NCBI RefSeq assembly: GCF_011516635.5
Contig: NZ_CP096255.1
Location: 4,586,501-4,650,500 of the forward strand
Source: Bradyrhizobium barranii subsp. apii
GTDB taxonomy: Bacteria > Pseudomonadota > Alphaproteobacteria > Rhizobiales > Xanthobacteraceae
Direction of reading: 5' to 3'
DNA length: 64,000 nt
Shown here: positions 1-8,086 of the stretch, piece by piece
Layout of the letters: each line of letters opens with the position of its first letter
How positions within the stretch are numbered: position 1 is the first letter of the stretch
Notes under the pieces: generated by a model
What the model was told of the DNA's origin: nothing
Databases searched by the model: none
Seen by the model: only the letters and a program-made list of their open reading frames with translations
Made by a program: the position numbers and the translations under genes

Positions 1-1741
1 CGAGCACCTGGGCGACGCGCAGATCCTTGATCTCGTCGACGGCGCCGATGAAGCCGGTCCAGAAGTCCTTCAGCACCTGCTGCCAGGAGATCTCGTTGTT
101 GGAGATGCGGTCGAGCTGCTCCTCCAGATTGGCGGTGAAGTCATATTCGACGTAGCGGCTGAAGAAGCTTTCGAGGAAGGCGACCACGACGCGGCCCTTG
201 TCCTCGCCGTGCAGGCGCTTCTTCTCGAGCTTGACGTAGCCGCGGTCCTTCAGGACCTGAAGGATCGAGGCATAGGTCGAGGGACGGCCGATGCCGAGCT
301 CTTCCATGCGCTTGACCAGCGAGGCCTCCGAGAAGCGCGGCGGCGGCTCGGTGAAGTGCTGGGTGACGGCGAGCGACTGCCGCTTCAAGCCGTCGCCCGC
401 ACTCATGGCGGGCAGGCGGCGCGAATCGTCGTCTTCCTCGTCGTCGCGGCCTTCCTGGTAGAGCGCGAGGAAGCCGTCGAACTTGACGGCCTGACCCGTC
501 GCTCGCAGCTCCAGCGTGCGGCCGCCGGCCTTCGCGGTGATGTCGACGGTGGTGCGCTCGAGCTCGGCCGATTCCATCTGGCTCGCGATGGTGCGCTTCC
601 AGATCAGCTCGTAGAGTCGCGCCTGGTCGGCATCGAGCTTGCGGCTCATGCTGTCAGGGCGGCGCGACATGTCGGTCGGACGGATCGCTTCGTGCGCTTC
701 CTGGGCGTTCTTGGCCTTGGCCTGATACTGGCGCGGGGCCTCCGGCACATAGGCGTTGCCGTAATCCTCGCCGATCACCTTGCGCGCCTGGGTGATCGCG
801 GACGGATCGATCTGCACGCCGTCGGTACGCATATAAGTAATGAGTCCGGTGGTCTCGCCGCCGATGTCGATGCCTTCATAAAGGCGCTGGGCGATGCGCA
901 TCGTGTGCGCCGGCGCAAAGCCGTATTTGCGGCTGGCTTCCTGCTGCAGCGTCGAGGTGGTGAAGGGCGCCTGCGGATTGCGCCGGGCCGGCTTGGCATC
1001 GACCGCGGTCACGGCATAGGCGGCCGCTTCCAGCGCCCTCTTGAAGTCTTCGGCTTCCGCACCGGTGCCGATGTCGAGACGCTGGATCTTCTTGCCGTCG
1101 GCGCCGACGAGCCGCGCCTCGAATGCGTCGCCGCGCGGCGTCAGCAGGGTCGCGATCAACGACCAATATTCGCGCGCGACGAACTTCTCGATCTCCAGTT
1201 CGCGGTCGCAGACCAGCCGCAGCGCCACCGACTGCACGCGGCCTGCCGAGCGGGCGCCCGGCAGCTTGCGCCACAGCACGGGGGAGAGGGTGAAGCCGAC
1301 CAGATAGTCCAGCGCGCGGCGCGCCATGTAGGCGTCGACCAGCGCACCGTCGATCTGGCGCGGATTCTTCATCGCATCCGTGACCGCCTGCTTGGTGATG
1401 GCGTTGAACACCACGCGCTCGATCTTCTGGTCCTTCAGCGCGCGCTTTTCCTTCAGCACCTCCAGAACGTGCCAGGAGATGGCCTCGCCCTCGCGATCAG
1501 GGTCGGTCGCGAGAATCAAGCGGTCGGCGTTCTTCAGGGACTTGGCGATATCGTTGAGCCGGCCGGCCGCCTTGGGGTCGACCTCCCAGATCATCTTGAA
1601 ATTTGCGTCCGGATCGACGGAACCGTTCTTCGCCGGGAGGTCGCGGACATGGCCAAACGAGGCCAGAACCTCGTAGGACGAGCCCAGATACTTGTTGATC
1701 GTCTTGGCTTTCGCCGGCGACTCCACAATGACGATATTCAT
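1..1741 (-). CDS. topA: DNA topoisomerase I (partial, C-terminus beyond window)
   Basis: Type IA topoisomerase, which relaxes negative supercoils by single-strand passage. Only the N-terminal ~580 residues lie in the window. The start ATG gives MNIVIVESPAKAKTINKYLG, the N-terminal TOPRIM domain, followed by the acidic TOPRIM motif DPDREGEAISWH near residue 85. The core has the active-site tyrosine in GLITYMRTDG and the downstream EAHEAIRPTD motif. Reading is continuous to the window edge with no frameshift. In related genomes topA usually follows dprA directly. Here about 3.6 kb of accessory genes separates them, so topA probably has its own promoter in the 226 bp upstream. Identification is very secure; the zinc-binding C-terminal part is not visible. 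Confidence 0.97.
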   Translation of the reverse strand, partial: MNIVIVESPAKAKTINKYLGSSYEVLASFGHVRDLPAKNGSVDPDANFKMIWEVDPKAAGRLNDIAKSLKNADRLILATDPDREGEAISWHVLEVLKEKRALKDQKIERVVFNAITKQAVTDAMKNPRQIDGALVDAYMARRALDYLVGFTLSPVLWRKLPGARSAGRVQSVALRLVCDRELEIEKFVAREYWSLIATLLTPRGDAFEARLVGADGKKIQRLDIGTGAEAEDFKRALEAAAYAVTAVDAKPARRNPQAPFTTSTLQQEASRKYGFAPAHTMRIAQRLYEGIDIGGETTGLITYMRTDGVQIDPSAITQARKVIGEDYGNAYVPEAPRQYQAKAKNAQEAHEAIRPTDMSRRPDSMSRKLDADQARLYELIWKRTIASQMESAELERTTVDITAKAGGRTLELRATGQAVKFDGFLALYQEGRDDEEDDDSRRLPAMSAGDGLKRQSLAVTQHFTEPPPRFSEASLVKRMEELGIGRPSTYASILQVLKDRGYVKLEKKRLHGEDKGRVVVAFLESFFSRYVEYDFTANLEEQLDRISNNEISWQQVLKDFWTGFIGAVDEIKDLRVAQVL

Positions 1742-1967
1742 GTAGTTCCAGTAACTTACGGGGAAATTACGAGCCGCTTTCGATGAGATTCGGATCGGCC
1801 GTTTCGACCCGAACATGGGTGGTGAGGCCCTCGCTGTCAAATCGAGGGGTGTTGAAAGCACTCCAAATGGGAAAAGTTTCATATCGAGAAAGTTGCAAAA
1901 TACCACCTTGGAGTTGCGGTCAATGTCGGCGTAGAGTCGCCCGGGGCATGGATTCGGGTGGGGTCTG

Positions 1968-2207
1968 GTGACTAAGCCAGGAAAGAAACGGGCGCGCGCC
2001 GCGTCAGGCGTGGCGGGAGGCTCGCGCGGTGAGGAACCAGGGGAGGGCGGCGTCGATGAGGCCGTCGCCTTCATCGCCGAGCAGGTCGGGGCTTTGCGCA
2101 AGCTCGCCGAGCGCCACAAGCTCGATGTGCTGCACTATCTCCTGGGCATGACCAAGCTGGAGGCGGACGAGCACTTGCGGCTACGGAGCAAGCGCAAGCT
2201 GTCGTAG
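1968..2207 (+). CDS. small conserved-looking hypothetical protein
   Basis: 79-residue protein starting at GTG, with a G-rich stretch (GGTGGGG) just upstream as a possible ribosome binding site. The first 30 residues are basic and glycine-rich and probably disordered. The remainder is a compact amphipathic helical segment (AVAFIAEQVGALRKLAERHK, then LDVLHYLLGMTKLEADEHLR). No signal peptide or membrane segment is visible. It is divergent from topA. I do not recognise a family. The helical C-terminal half and codon use like the neighbours suggest a real gene, possibly a small regulator or adaptor, but no function can be assigned. Confidence 0.6.
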   Translation: MTKPGKKRARAASGVAGGSRGEEPGEGGVDEAVAFIAEQVGALRKLAERHKLDVLHYLLGMTKLEADEHLRLRSKRKLS

Positions 2208-2226
2208 CGGCGCTCACCATCCAATC

Positions 2227-2338
2227 CGTCATCCTGAGGTGCTCGCGTAGCGAGCCTCGAAGGATGAGCGGCCGAGATGCCGCAGCCGGGCCCTCGCCCT
2301 TCGAGGGCCGCTGAAGAAGTGGCCACCTCGGGGTGACG
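2227..2338. repeat. dispersed palindromic repeat (CGTCATCCTGAGG type)
   Basis: Starts CGTCATCCTGAGG and ends CTCGGGGTGACG, so the ends are near-complementary. Internal stems include GCTCGCGTAGCGAGC and GGGCCCTCGCCCTTCGAGGGCC. This is the type of long intergenic palindrome commonly scattered in Bradyrhizobium genomes. It lies between a small ORF and an HxlR gene that converge on it and may end both transcripts. Confidence 0.75.
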
Positions 2339-2368
2339 GCGATACATGGAGGCGCGCCGCATCGACGT

Positions 2369-2448
2369 CGTCATTGCGAGCGCAGCGAAGCAATCCAGAA
2401 TCCCTCCGCGGTGAAACTCTGGATTGCCTCGCTGCGCTCGCAATGACG
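2369..2448. repeat. dispersed palindromic repeat (CGTCATTGCGAGC type)
   Basis: Near-perfect inverted repeat: the left arm begins CGTCATTGCGAGCGCAGCGA and the right arm ends GCTGCGCTCGCAATGACG, with inner arms CAATCCAGA and TCTGGATTG. It would fold into one long hairpin. It lies just downstream of the HxlR stop codon, so it may act as a transcription terminator for that gene. Confidence 0.85.
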
Positions 2449-2470
2449 GTGTGGTGGCAGCGTGCCGCGA

Positions 2471-2938
2471 TCAGGCTGACCGCCGTCGCGGCGCCGGCCG
2501 CGGCTTCACCATCGTGTCCGCGGGACTGAGCAGCCGCCCGTCCTCGGCGCGCATTTCGAGCTTCTTCACCGGTCGGCCTTTCTCGCGATCGAGCAGAATC
2601 GTTGCGATCTGCTCGGGGTGATCGTCGAACTCCTCGCTCCATTGCCGCAGCGCTACCAGGATCGGGAAGGTGCCGCGCCCTTTCGGCGTCAGCACATACT
2701 CTTGATAGGCGCTGCCGTCAGAGGCGGGGGCGGTTGCGAGAATGCCGTGGTCGACCAGCGCGCGCAGGCGCACCGCCAGAATGTTCTTGGCCATGCCGAG
2801 CTTGCTCTGAAACTCGCCGAAGCGGCGCAGGCCGAACAGCGCCTCGCGAATGATCAGCAGCGACCACCAATCGCCGATCGCTTCCAGCGACCGCGCGATC
2901 GGGCAGGAATCGCCCTCGAAGCTCGTTCGTCTCACCAT
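2471..2938 (-). CDS. HxlR-family transcriptional regulator
   Basis: 155-residue winged-helix regulator of the HxlR/MarR-like group. The family N-terminus is visible as SCPIARSLEAIGDWWSLLII, followed by the recognition segment FGLRRFGEFQSKLGMAKNIL and the wing (DGSAYQEYVLTPKGR). The N-terminal cysteine near residue 12 matches the position used as a redox or electrophile sensor in some family members such as YodB. Whether it senses here is inference. The C-terminal ~50 residues form a basic tail (KPRPAPRRRSA). It is divergent from an SDR oxidoreductase gene, and the shared intergenic region holds a 20-bp-arm palindrome that is the likely operator. The usual arrangement would make it an autorepressor that also controls the SDR gene. 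Confidence 0.93.
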   Translation of the reverse strand: MVRRTSFEGDSCPIARSLEAIGDWWSLLIIREALFGLRRFGEFQSKLGMAKNILAVRLRALVDHGILATAPASDGSAYQEYVLTPKGRGTFPILVALRQWSEEFDDHPEQIATILLDREKGRPVKKLEMRAEDGRLLSPADTMVKPRPAPRRRSA

Positions 2939-2990
2939 CGTCCTGGTCCTGTCGCGTTCGCCCGATTTCGGCGTCGATCACGCGCTTGTG

Positions 2991-3047
2991 TGGTTGCATC
3001 ATAAAACCATATGCCCTAGATGGCAACATGGTTTTATAATGCAACCA
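2991..3047. promoter_or_regulatory. large inverted repeat, probable HxlR operator
   Basis: The left arm TGGTTGCATCATAAAACCAT and right arm ATGGTTTTATAATGCAACCA match as an inverted repeat at 19 of 20 positions, separated by 17 bp. It lies between the divergent HxlR and SDR genes and overlaps the SDR start codon at 3039. A regulator dimer pair bound here could block both promoters. Operator function is inferred. Confidence 0.7.
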
Positions 3048-3833
3048 CTGGAGACGATCGTAAGACTGAAGAACAAGACGGCATTGATTACGGGCGGCAA
3101 CAGCGGCATTGGCCTGGCGACGGCAAAGCTGTTCGTGGCCGAGGGTGCGAAGGTGATCATCACCGGGCGCAACAAGGAGACGCTGGAGGCCGCGGCGAAG
3201 GAGCTTGGCCCGAACGGGTTCGCGGTCGCAGCCGACGCCACCGACATTGCCGCGACCGATGCGGCGATCAAGCAAGGCGCCGAAAAATTCGGCAAGCTCG
3301 ACATCGTGTTTGCCAATGCCGGCATTCCCGGCGGCACGCCGCTCGGTTCGGCGACACTGGAGGTTTTCGAGAAGGTCATCCGCACCAACCTCACCGGCGT
3401 GTTCTTCACGGTGCAGTCGGCGCTGCCTTATCTCAACGACAATGCCTCGATCATCCTCAACGGCTCGGTGATCTCCGTGCTCGGCATTCCCGGCTATTCG
3501 GCCTATGGCGCCGCCAAGGCCGGCGTGCGCGCGATGGCGCGGATCATGGCGTCGGAACTGTCGCCGCGCGGGATTCGCGTCAACGTCGTCGCGCCCGGCG
3601 CGATCCGCACGCCGATCTGGGGCGCCGCGATCGCAACGCCCGAAGCGGAGAAGGAGTTCGAGAAGCGCATCGCGCTGTCGACCCCGTTGGGGCGCATTGG
3701 TGAACCAGATCACATCTCGAAGACGGTGCTGTTCCGCGCCTCGGATGATTCAGCGCACATCCAGGGCCAGGAGATCTTCGTCGACGGCGGCGCGGTGGCG
3801 TCTCCGAGCGGCGCACCGATCTATCGCGGCTGA
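3039..3833 (+). CDS. short-chain dehydrogenase/reductase (SDR)
   Basis: 264-residue classical SDR, a cytosolic NAD(P)-dependent oxidoreductase. The cofactor motif TGGNSGIG lies near residue 20, the NAG motif is in FANAGIPGG, and the catalytic set is a Ser (ILNGSVIS) followed by YSAYGAAKAG (Tyr and Lys). The C-terminal motif VDGG is also present. The only plausible start is an ATG inside the right arm of the palindrome, so regulator binding would overlap translation start. The substrate cannot be deduced. The divergent HxlR gene and operator suggest induction by a small electrophile, quinone or aldehyde; this is inference from family behaviour. Confidence 0.93.
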   Translation: MQPLETIVRLKNKTALITGGNSGIGLATAKLFVAEGAKVIITGRNKETLEAAAKELGPNGFAVAADATDIAATDAAIKQGAEKFGKLDIVFANAGIPGGTPLGSATLEVFEKVIRTNLTGVFFTVQSALPYLNDNASIILNGSVISVLGIPGYSAYGAAKAGVRAMARIMASELSPRGIRVNVVAPGAIRTPIWGAAIATPEAEKEFEKRIALSTPLGRIGEPDHISKTVLFRASDDSAHIQGQEIFVDGGAVASPSGAPIYRG

Positions 3834-4007
3834 TCAACGTTTGCGAAAATTGAATCGGTCGGCGCGACGACATCGGTTGCGCCGGCCTGTTCCTACACCT
3901 CGGTGGCTGTATTCCTCTGAACCTTCCGTGAGGCGTTGAACCTTCGCTTGCGCTGCCAAGACCCTTTTGCGGGCAGGGTCATAAGACTCACTTTCAGGGA
4001 GCCCGCG

Positions 4008-4189
4008 ATGTCAAAAGCAGCTCGTATTTCTTCGTCGATTTCAGAACCGCGATTTACACCGAACATTCCGCCATTCCAGCCAAGCACTCCGATAGGTCCG
4101 AGTTCATCGGGGTGGCACTTTTCTCAGGCATCGGGCTTTTCATTTCGCTCGTCGCCGTCATTCTTGGCGTTCAGGGCGCCTGGTTTTAG
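4008..4189 (+). pseudogene. small single-pass membrane protein gene with one-base frameshift
   Basis: A good ribosome binding site (AGGGAG) precedes ATG TCA AAA, but the frame from this ATG gives an unconvincing Ser/Pro-rich product. The next frame, entered within the first few codons, reads SYFFVDFRTAIYTEHSAIP and then a hydrophobic helix (FIGVALFSGIGLFISLVAV) ending in GVQGAWF and TAG. Adding one A to the AAAA run at 4014-4017 fuses ATG to this frame and gives a 60-residue protein with one transmembrane helix. The gene is therefore either broken by a single-base deletion, mis-sequenced, or expressed by slippage at the A run. I do not recognise the family. Confidence 0.6.
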
Positions 4190-4247
4190 CGCTGTCGAAT
4201 TCTCAGCCGCCGCCGGGCTCCGGCAGCGGCTGGTGTCGGCGTAAGTC

Positions 4248-4856
4248 TTACGCCGCCTGCAGGCTGGTGGCAGCCTGAAGCGCTCCGGCCAGCGCTTTCT
4301 CACGATGCTCAGGGCCAACCTGGATGCCGTCGGCGACGATGAATTCGGGGCTCGTGATGCCCATGAACGCGAACACGCCACGCAAATAGGTTTCGAGGTG
4401 CTCGAGCGAGGCGGCCGGCGTGCCCGGGCCGTAATAGCCGCCGCGCGAGATCGCCACGATCACGCGCTTGTTGCCGGCAAGGCCCTGCGGGCCGTTCGCG
4501 TCGTATTTGAACGTTTTCCCCGCCACCAGGACGCGGTCGATCCAGGCCTTGAGCTGGCTCGGGATCGTAAAATTGTACATGGGCGCGCCGATCACGACGA
4601 TATCGGCATCGAGGAACTCGTTGAGCACGGCCGCGCTCGCGGCCAGGTCGGGACCGAGTTCCGCCGGCGCCGGCGCGCCTTGCGCGGCCGCAAGGTGCGA
4701 GCCGGAGAGGTGGGCGAGCGGAATCTGCGTCAAATCGCGGTAGACGAGGTCGAGCGACGGCGTCGCCTGCCTGAGACGGTCGACGATGGCGGCGGAAACC
4801 TGCCGTGAGACGGAGTGGGGGCCGAGCACGCTGGAGTCGATATGGAGGAGTTTCAT
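4248..4856 (-). CDS. azoR: FMN-dependent NADH-azoreductase
   Basis: 202-residue flavodoxin-fold NADH:quinone/azo reductase of the AzoR (AcpD) family. It has the N-terminal MKLLHIDSS flavin-binding start, the GAPMYNFTIPSQLKAWID motif and the later SRGGYYG segment that binds FMN. The length matches the family. It reduces quinones by two electrons and can cleave azo bonds. It is divergent from a second HxlR-family gene across an 84-bp gap, the same layout as HxlR-controlled azoreductases in Bacillus (YodB-AzoR1). This suggests a quinone or electrophile stress module. Confidence 0.95.
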   Translation of the reverse strand: MKLLHIDSSVLGPHSVSRQVSAAIVDRLRQATPSLDLVYRDLTQIPLAHLSGSHLAAAQGAPAPAELGPDLAASAAVLNEFLDADIVVIGAPMYNFTIPSQLKAWIDRVLVAGKTFKYDANGPQGLAGNKRVIVAISRGGYYGPGTPAASLEHLETYLRGVFAFMGITSPEFIVADGIQVGPEHREKALAGALQAATSLQAA

Positions 4857-4940
4857 TGGGGTTCACCTATGGTATAGATTTGTAACCCGCACTACATGAG
4901 TGACTGTCAAATTCCCCGCAAGAACGCACTTTTTTGAGCC

Positions 4941-5351
4941 ATGGGCACATCTTTGAGACCTGCACACACCGATTTTCCTGCTCCCCAGATGCCGGATCGC
5001 GACCACGCGGACTGCCGCGGGGTCGCCTCGATCCTGGCGCGCGTCGGCGACAAATGGAGCGTGTTCGTCATCATGATGCTGAGCGACGGGCCCAAGCGCT
5101 TCAACGAGCTGAAGCGGATGATCAACGGCATCTCGCAGCGGATGCTGACCTTGACCCTGCGCGGGCTGGAGCGCGACGGCCTCGTCACGCGCACGATCTT
5201 CCCGACCATTCCGCCGCGCGTGGACTATGAGCTGACCGATCTTGGCCGCGGGCTCCAGCAGCCCGTGATGGCGCTTGGGCTATGGGCGAAGGAGCACCAG
5301 GCGCAGATCGCGGCGGCACGCACGCGGTTCGATGAGCGCAACGACACCTAG
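4941..5351 (+). CDS. HxlR-family transcriptional regulator (azoR-linked)
   Basis: 136-residue winged-helix regulator. The family core is DCRGVASILARVGDKWSVFV, then the helix-turn-helix FNELKRMINGISQRMLT and the wing around RTIFPTIPPRVDYELTDLG. The cysteine near residue 28 is at the conserved redox-sensing position of this family. It is divergent from azoR, which makes it the likely repressor of azoR. The short gap contains CACTACATGAGTG and CTATGGTATAG, both small dyads and possible operator halves. Its stop codon overlaps the dprA stop by 3 bases, so the two genes converge. Confidence 0.93.
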   Translation: MGTSLRPAHTDFPAPQMPDRDHADCRGVASILARVGDKWSVFVIMMLSDGPKRFNELKRMINGISQRMLTLTLRGLERDGLVTRTIFPTIPPRVDYELTDLGRGLQQPVMALGLWAKEHQAQIAAARTRFDERNDT

Positions 5352-6466
5352 AGAAGAGAAACGAGACCGCCGCCGTGGCGTTCGAGGCGGCCCGCAAGCT
5401 CGAGCTCCAGCAGCACGGTGCGGACGATCGCGGGCGAGGCGCCGGACATCCGCACGAGATCGTCGATCGAGATGGGGGCAGGGCCGAGCAGGCCGGTGAT
5501 CTGGTCGCGGTCGTGTGATTGCGGGTCGCTCTCGAACGGTTCGCTATCGGGCTCGCTCGCCGGATGCATCAGCGGCCGCTCCATGATCGGTGCGACAGCG
5601 TTGATGATGTCGGCGGCTTCGGTGACGAGCGTTGCGCCCTGCTTGATCAGATCGTTGGTGCCGGCGGCGCGCGGGTCGAGCGGCGAGCCGGGCACCGCGA
5701 ATACCTCGCGGCCCTGTTCGGCCGCCATGCGCGCGGTGATCAGCGAGCCCGAGCGGTGCGCCGCCTCGACCACGACCACGCCAAGGGCTGCGCCCGAGAT
5801 CAGCCGGTTGCGGCGGGGGAAGTCACGGGCGCGCGGCTCATGGCCGAGCGGCATCTCGGAAATCGCAGCGCCCGCGTGATCGAGGATCGAGGCGAGCAGG
5901 TCGCCATGCTCGGGCGGATAGATGCAATCATGTCCGCCGGCGAGCACCGCGATGGTGCCGCTCTCGACACTGGCGCGGTGCGCGGCCTGGTCGACGCCGC
6001 GGGCGAGCCCCGAGATGACGATGAAGCCAGCTTCGCCAAGCTCACGCGCGAGCTGGCCGGCGAATTTGAGGCCGGCGCCGGAGGCGTTGCGCGAACCGAC
6101 GATCGCGATCATCGGCCGCATCAGGGTCGCGGTGTCGCCGCGCACGGCGAGCAGTGGCGGCGCATCGTCGAGTGTCGCGAGCCGCGCCGGATAGCCGTCC
6201 TCACCGGGCGCGAGCCAGGCGACGCCGAATTTTCGGCTCGCGGCGAGCTCGGCCTTCGCCTCGTCGGCACTACAGATGCGCCCGGAACGGGCCGCGCCGC
6301 CGCGGCGCGCCAGATCGGGCAGCCGCTCCAGCGCGGCGCGCGCCGTGCCGAAATGGTCGACCAGCGAACGGAAGGTGCGCGGCCCGACATTGTCGGAGCG
6401 GATCAACCGCAGGCGGTCGATCCTGTCAGGCTCAGTCAGCTCCACGCTCGGATTGATGGCGTCCAC
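5348..6466 (-). CDS. dprA: DNA-processing protein DprA
   Basis: 372-residue DprA/Smf protein, which loads RecA on single-stranded DNA during transformation. The GTG start is chosen because AAGGAG lies five bases upstream and the product then begins MDAINPSVELTEPDRIDRLR. After an N-terminal SAM-like region come the Rossmann-fold motifs GSRNASGAG and ISGLARGVDQAAH (around residues 140-175), GGHDCIYPPEH, and the IPRRN-like FPRRNRLISG. The C-terminal winged-helix segment is SIDDLVRMSGASPAIVRTVL. The gene is intact, but its first 29 codons and upstream region occur again about 2.3 kb away (8723-8861), so the 5' end sits at a rearrangement boundary. Confidence 0.96.
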   Translation of the reverse strand: MDAINPSVELTEPDRIDRLRLIRSDNVGPRTFRSLVDHFGTARAALERLPDLARRGGAARSGRICSADEAKAELAASRKFGVAWLAPGEDGYPARLATLDDAPPLLAVRGDTATLMRPMIAIVGSRNASGAGLKFAGQLARELGEAGFIVISGLARGVDQAAHRASVESGTIAVLAGGHDCIYPPEHGDLLASILDHAGAAISEMPLGHEPRARDFPRRNRLISGAALGVVVVEAAHRSGSLITARMAAEQGREVFAVPGSPLDPRAAGTNDLIKQGATLVTEAADIINAVAPIMERPLMHPASEPDSEPFESDPQSHDRDQITGLLGPAPISIDDLVRMSGASPAIVRTVLLELELAGRLERHGGGLVSLL

Positions 6467-6517
6467 GGCGTCTCCTTGTGGGAGTAGCATGGAACAACCT
6501 GAGGGCGTGGGCAACAG
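6379..6517. repeat. 139-bp imperfect direct repeat, copy 1 (dprA 5' end)
   Basis: Covers the first 29 codons of dprA, its ribosome binding site and about 50 bp upstream. Hand alignment to 8723-8861 gives equal length with about 10 mismatches and no gaps. The match stops abruptly on both sides. The repeat brackets the interrupted solute-binding-protein gene. Confidence 0.9.
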
Positions 6518-7150
6518 CGACGTGTGGTCGTTTCTATCGCCCCAATCATGGGCGGAGGAGGAATGGAGCAACGCGCTGCCTCATTCCTCAAGGCCTTTGC
6601 TATTCGATGACCTCGTCCGCGCGCACCTGCAACGACTGCGGTATCTCGAGGCCGAGCGCCTTGGCGGTCTTCAAGTTGATGACCGTCTTAAACTGCGTCG
6701 GCTGCTCGATGGGGATGTCGGCCGGGTTCGCGCCCTTCAATATCTTGTCAACGAAAACAGTGGCGCGGCGAAACATGGAGGTGAAGTCTACCCCGTACCC
6801 TACCAGTGCGCCCCCCCGGGACGCGACGATGGGTGCGGCAATCGATGGCACGCGGCACTTGTCGACAATCGCCGAGACCAACGCCGAATTGGTGACAAAC
6901 GCATTGGCGTCCGTGATGACGAGACCGTCCATGGCGGAGGAGCCGACGATTGATAGCGCGTTGTCGAGGTCGCCGGGGACGTCAAGCTCGATCGGTCGCA
7001 GCTCAACCTTCATTGCCCGCGCGGCGTTCGTCATGGCACTCATGGTGCCGTTGTTCAGGGGGTTGCCTCGCTGCATGAGCACCCCTGCGCGGGTCATCGA
7101 GGGAGCTATGCTCGCAAGAACCTCTAACCGCTTCGCAGCTAGTTCTGTAA

Positions 7151-8086
7151 GAGTCTGTCCGGAAAGATTACCTTGGATTGCATAGCTTTCGCAGCATGAG
7201 TCGGATGGAGGCCAGCTTGAGAAAGGCGAGCGCCCTGTGATTGAAGCATTCCCAATCTTTGGACAGTCTTCGGCATCGCCCGAGCCAGGCAAAGGTACGC
7301 TCGACGATCCAGCGTTTGGGCAAGACGACGAAACGGTGAGCCTGATCGGAGCGTTTGACGATTTCGAGGTTCACGCGCTTCAGAGCGCTACGCAGCCCCT
7401 TCTGGAAATGTGGCCCTTGATATCCGCCGTCGGCGTAGAGCTTCAGAAGAAAGGGATAGAGGCCGAACAACGTTGCCATCAGGAGCACGCCGCCGTCGCG
7501 ATCCTGGATGTCCGCCGCATGCACGATGGCGTGCATCAAGAGGCCTTGCGTGTCGACGAGAATGTGCCGCTTCTTGCCCTTGATCTTCTTGCCCGCGTCG
7601 TAGCCATGGAGATCATGAGGCCCCCTTTTTCAGCGCTTTTCACGCTCTGGCTATCGATGATGGCGGCGGTGGGAGAAGCCTCGCGCTCGGCCCTTTCGCG
7701 ACATTCGACATAGAGGGCGTGATGAATTTTATCGAGCGTGCCGTTCCAGCTCCACAGATCGAAGTAGCCATACAGCGTCGAGCGCGGCGGCAGGTCCTTG
7801 GGGATCGCGCGCCACTGGCAACCTGTGCTCAGGATGTACATCAGCCCGTTGGCAATCTCGCGCAGGTCCACCGTACGCTTGTTGCCGCCGCGCTTGGCCG
7901 GCGGGATGCGAGGCGCGATCAGCGCCCACTCCTCGTCGGTCAAGTCGCTCGGATAGCGCAGGCGGCTGCGGTCGTAGCGTGCACGGTTCTCGGTAGTCCA
8001 CATTGGCGGCGCGTCCCCATCGAATCAGGCCGCTCACCTTGAATCACAACCGATTCATTCGACTCAACATGTTTTGGAACAGACAC
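7151..8086 (-). mobile_element. IS5-family insertion sequence (complete)
   Basis: A 936-bp element bounded by imperfect inverted repeats, GAGTCTGTCCGGAAA at the left and GTGTCTGTTCCAAAA read inward from the right (11 of 15 positions match). It is flanked by a 3-bp direct repeat TAA (7148-7150 and 8087-8089), matching the TNA target of some IS5 subgroups. It carries one transposase in two overlapping frames and is inserted in a solute-binding-protein gene. Confidence 0.9.
7168..8003 (-). CDS. IS5-family transposase expressed by -1 frameshift
   Basis: The first frame starts MWTTENRARYDRSRLRYPSD, with the DUF4096-type N-terminal domain and PRIPPAKRGGNKRT. It carries the first catalytic Asp in AAIIDSQSVKSAEKGG. 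At AAAAAGGGGG (7621-7630, read on the minus strand) a -1 slip leads to PHDLHGYDAGKK and the rest of the DDE domain: Asp in LYADGGYQG and Glu in RWIVERTFAWLGR. The fused product is 278 residues. All three catalytic residues are present, so the element may still be active. Without the slip the first frame ends shortly after the A/G run. Confidence 0.9.

Noticed and set aside
209..1786. 525-codon plus-strand open frame
   Set aside because: It is antisense to topA, whose catalytic motifs are all on the minus strand.
4861..4935. clear operator between azoR and its HxlR gene
   Set aside because: Only short dyads are present, too weak to call a separate site. They are mentioned in the regulator entry.
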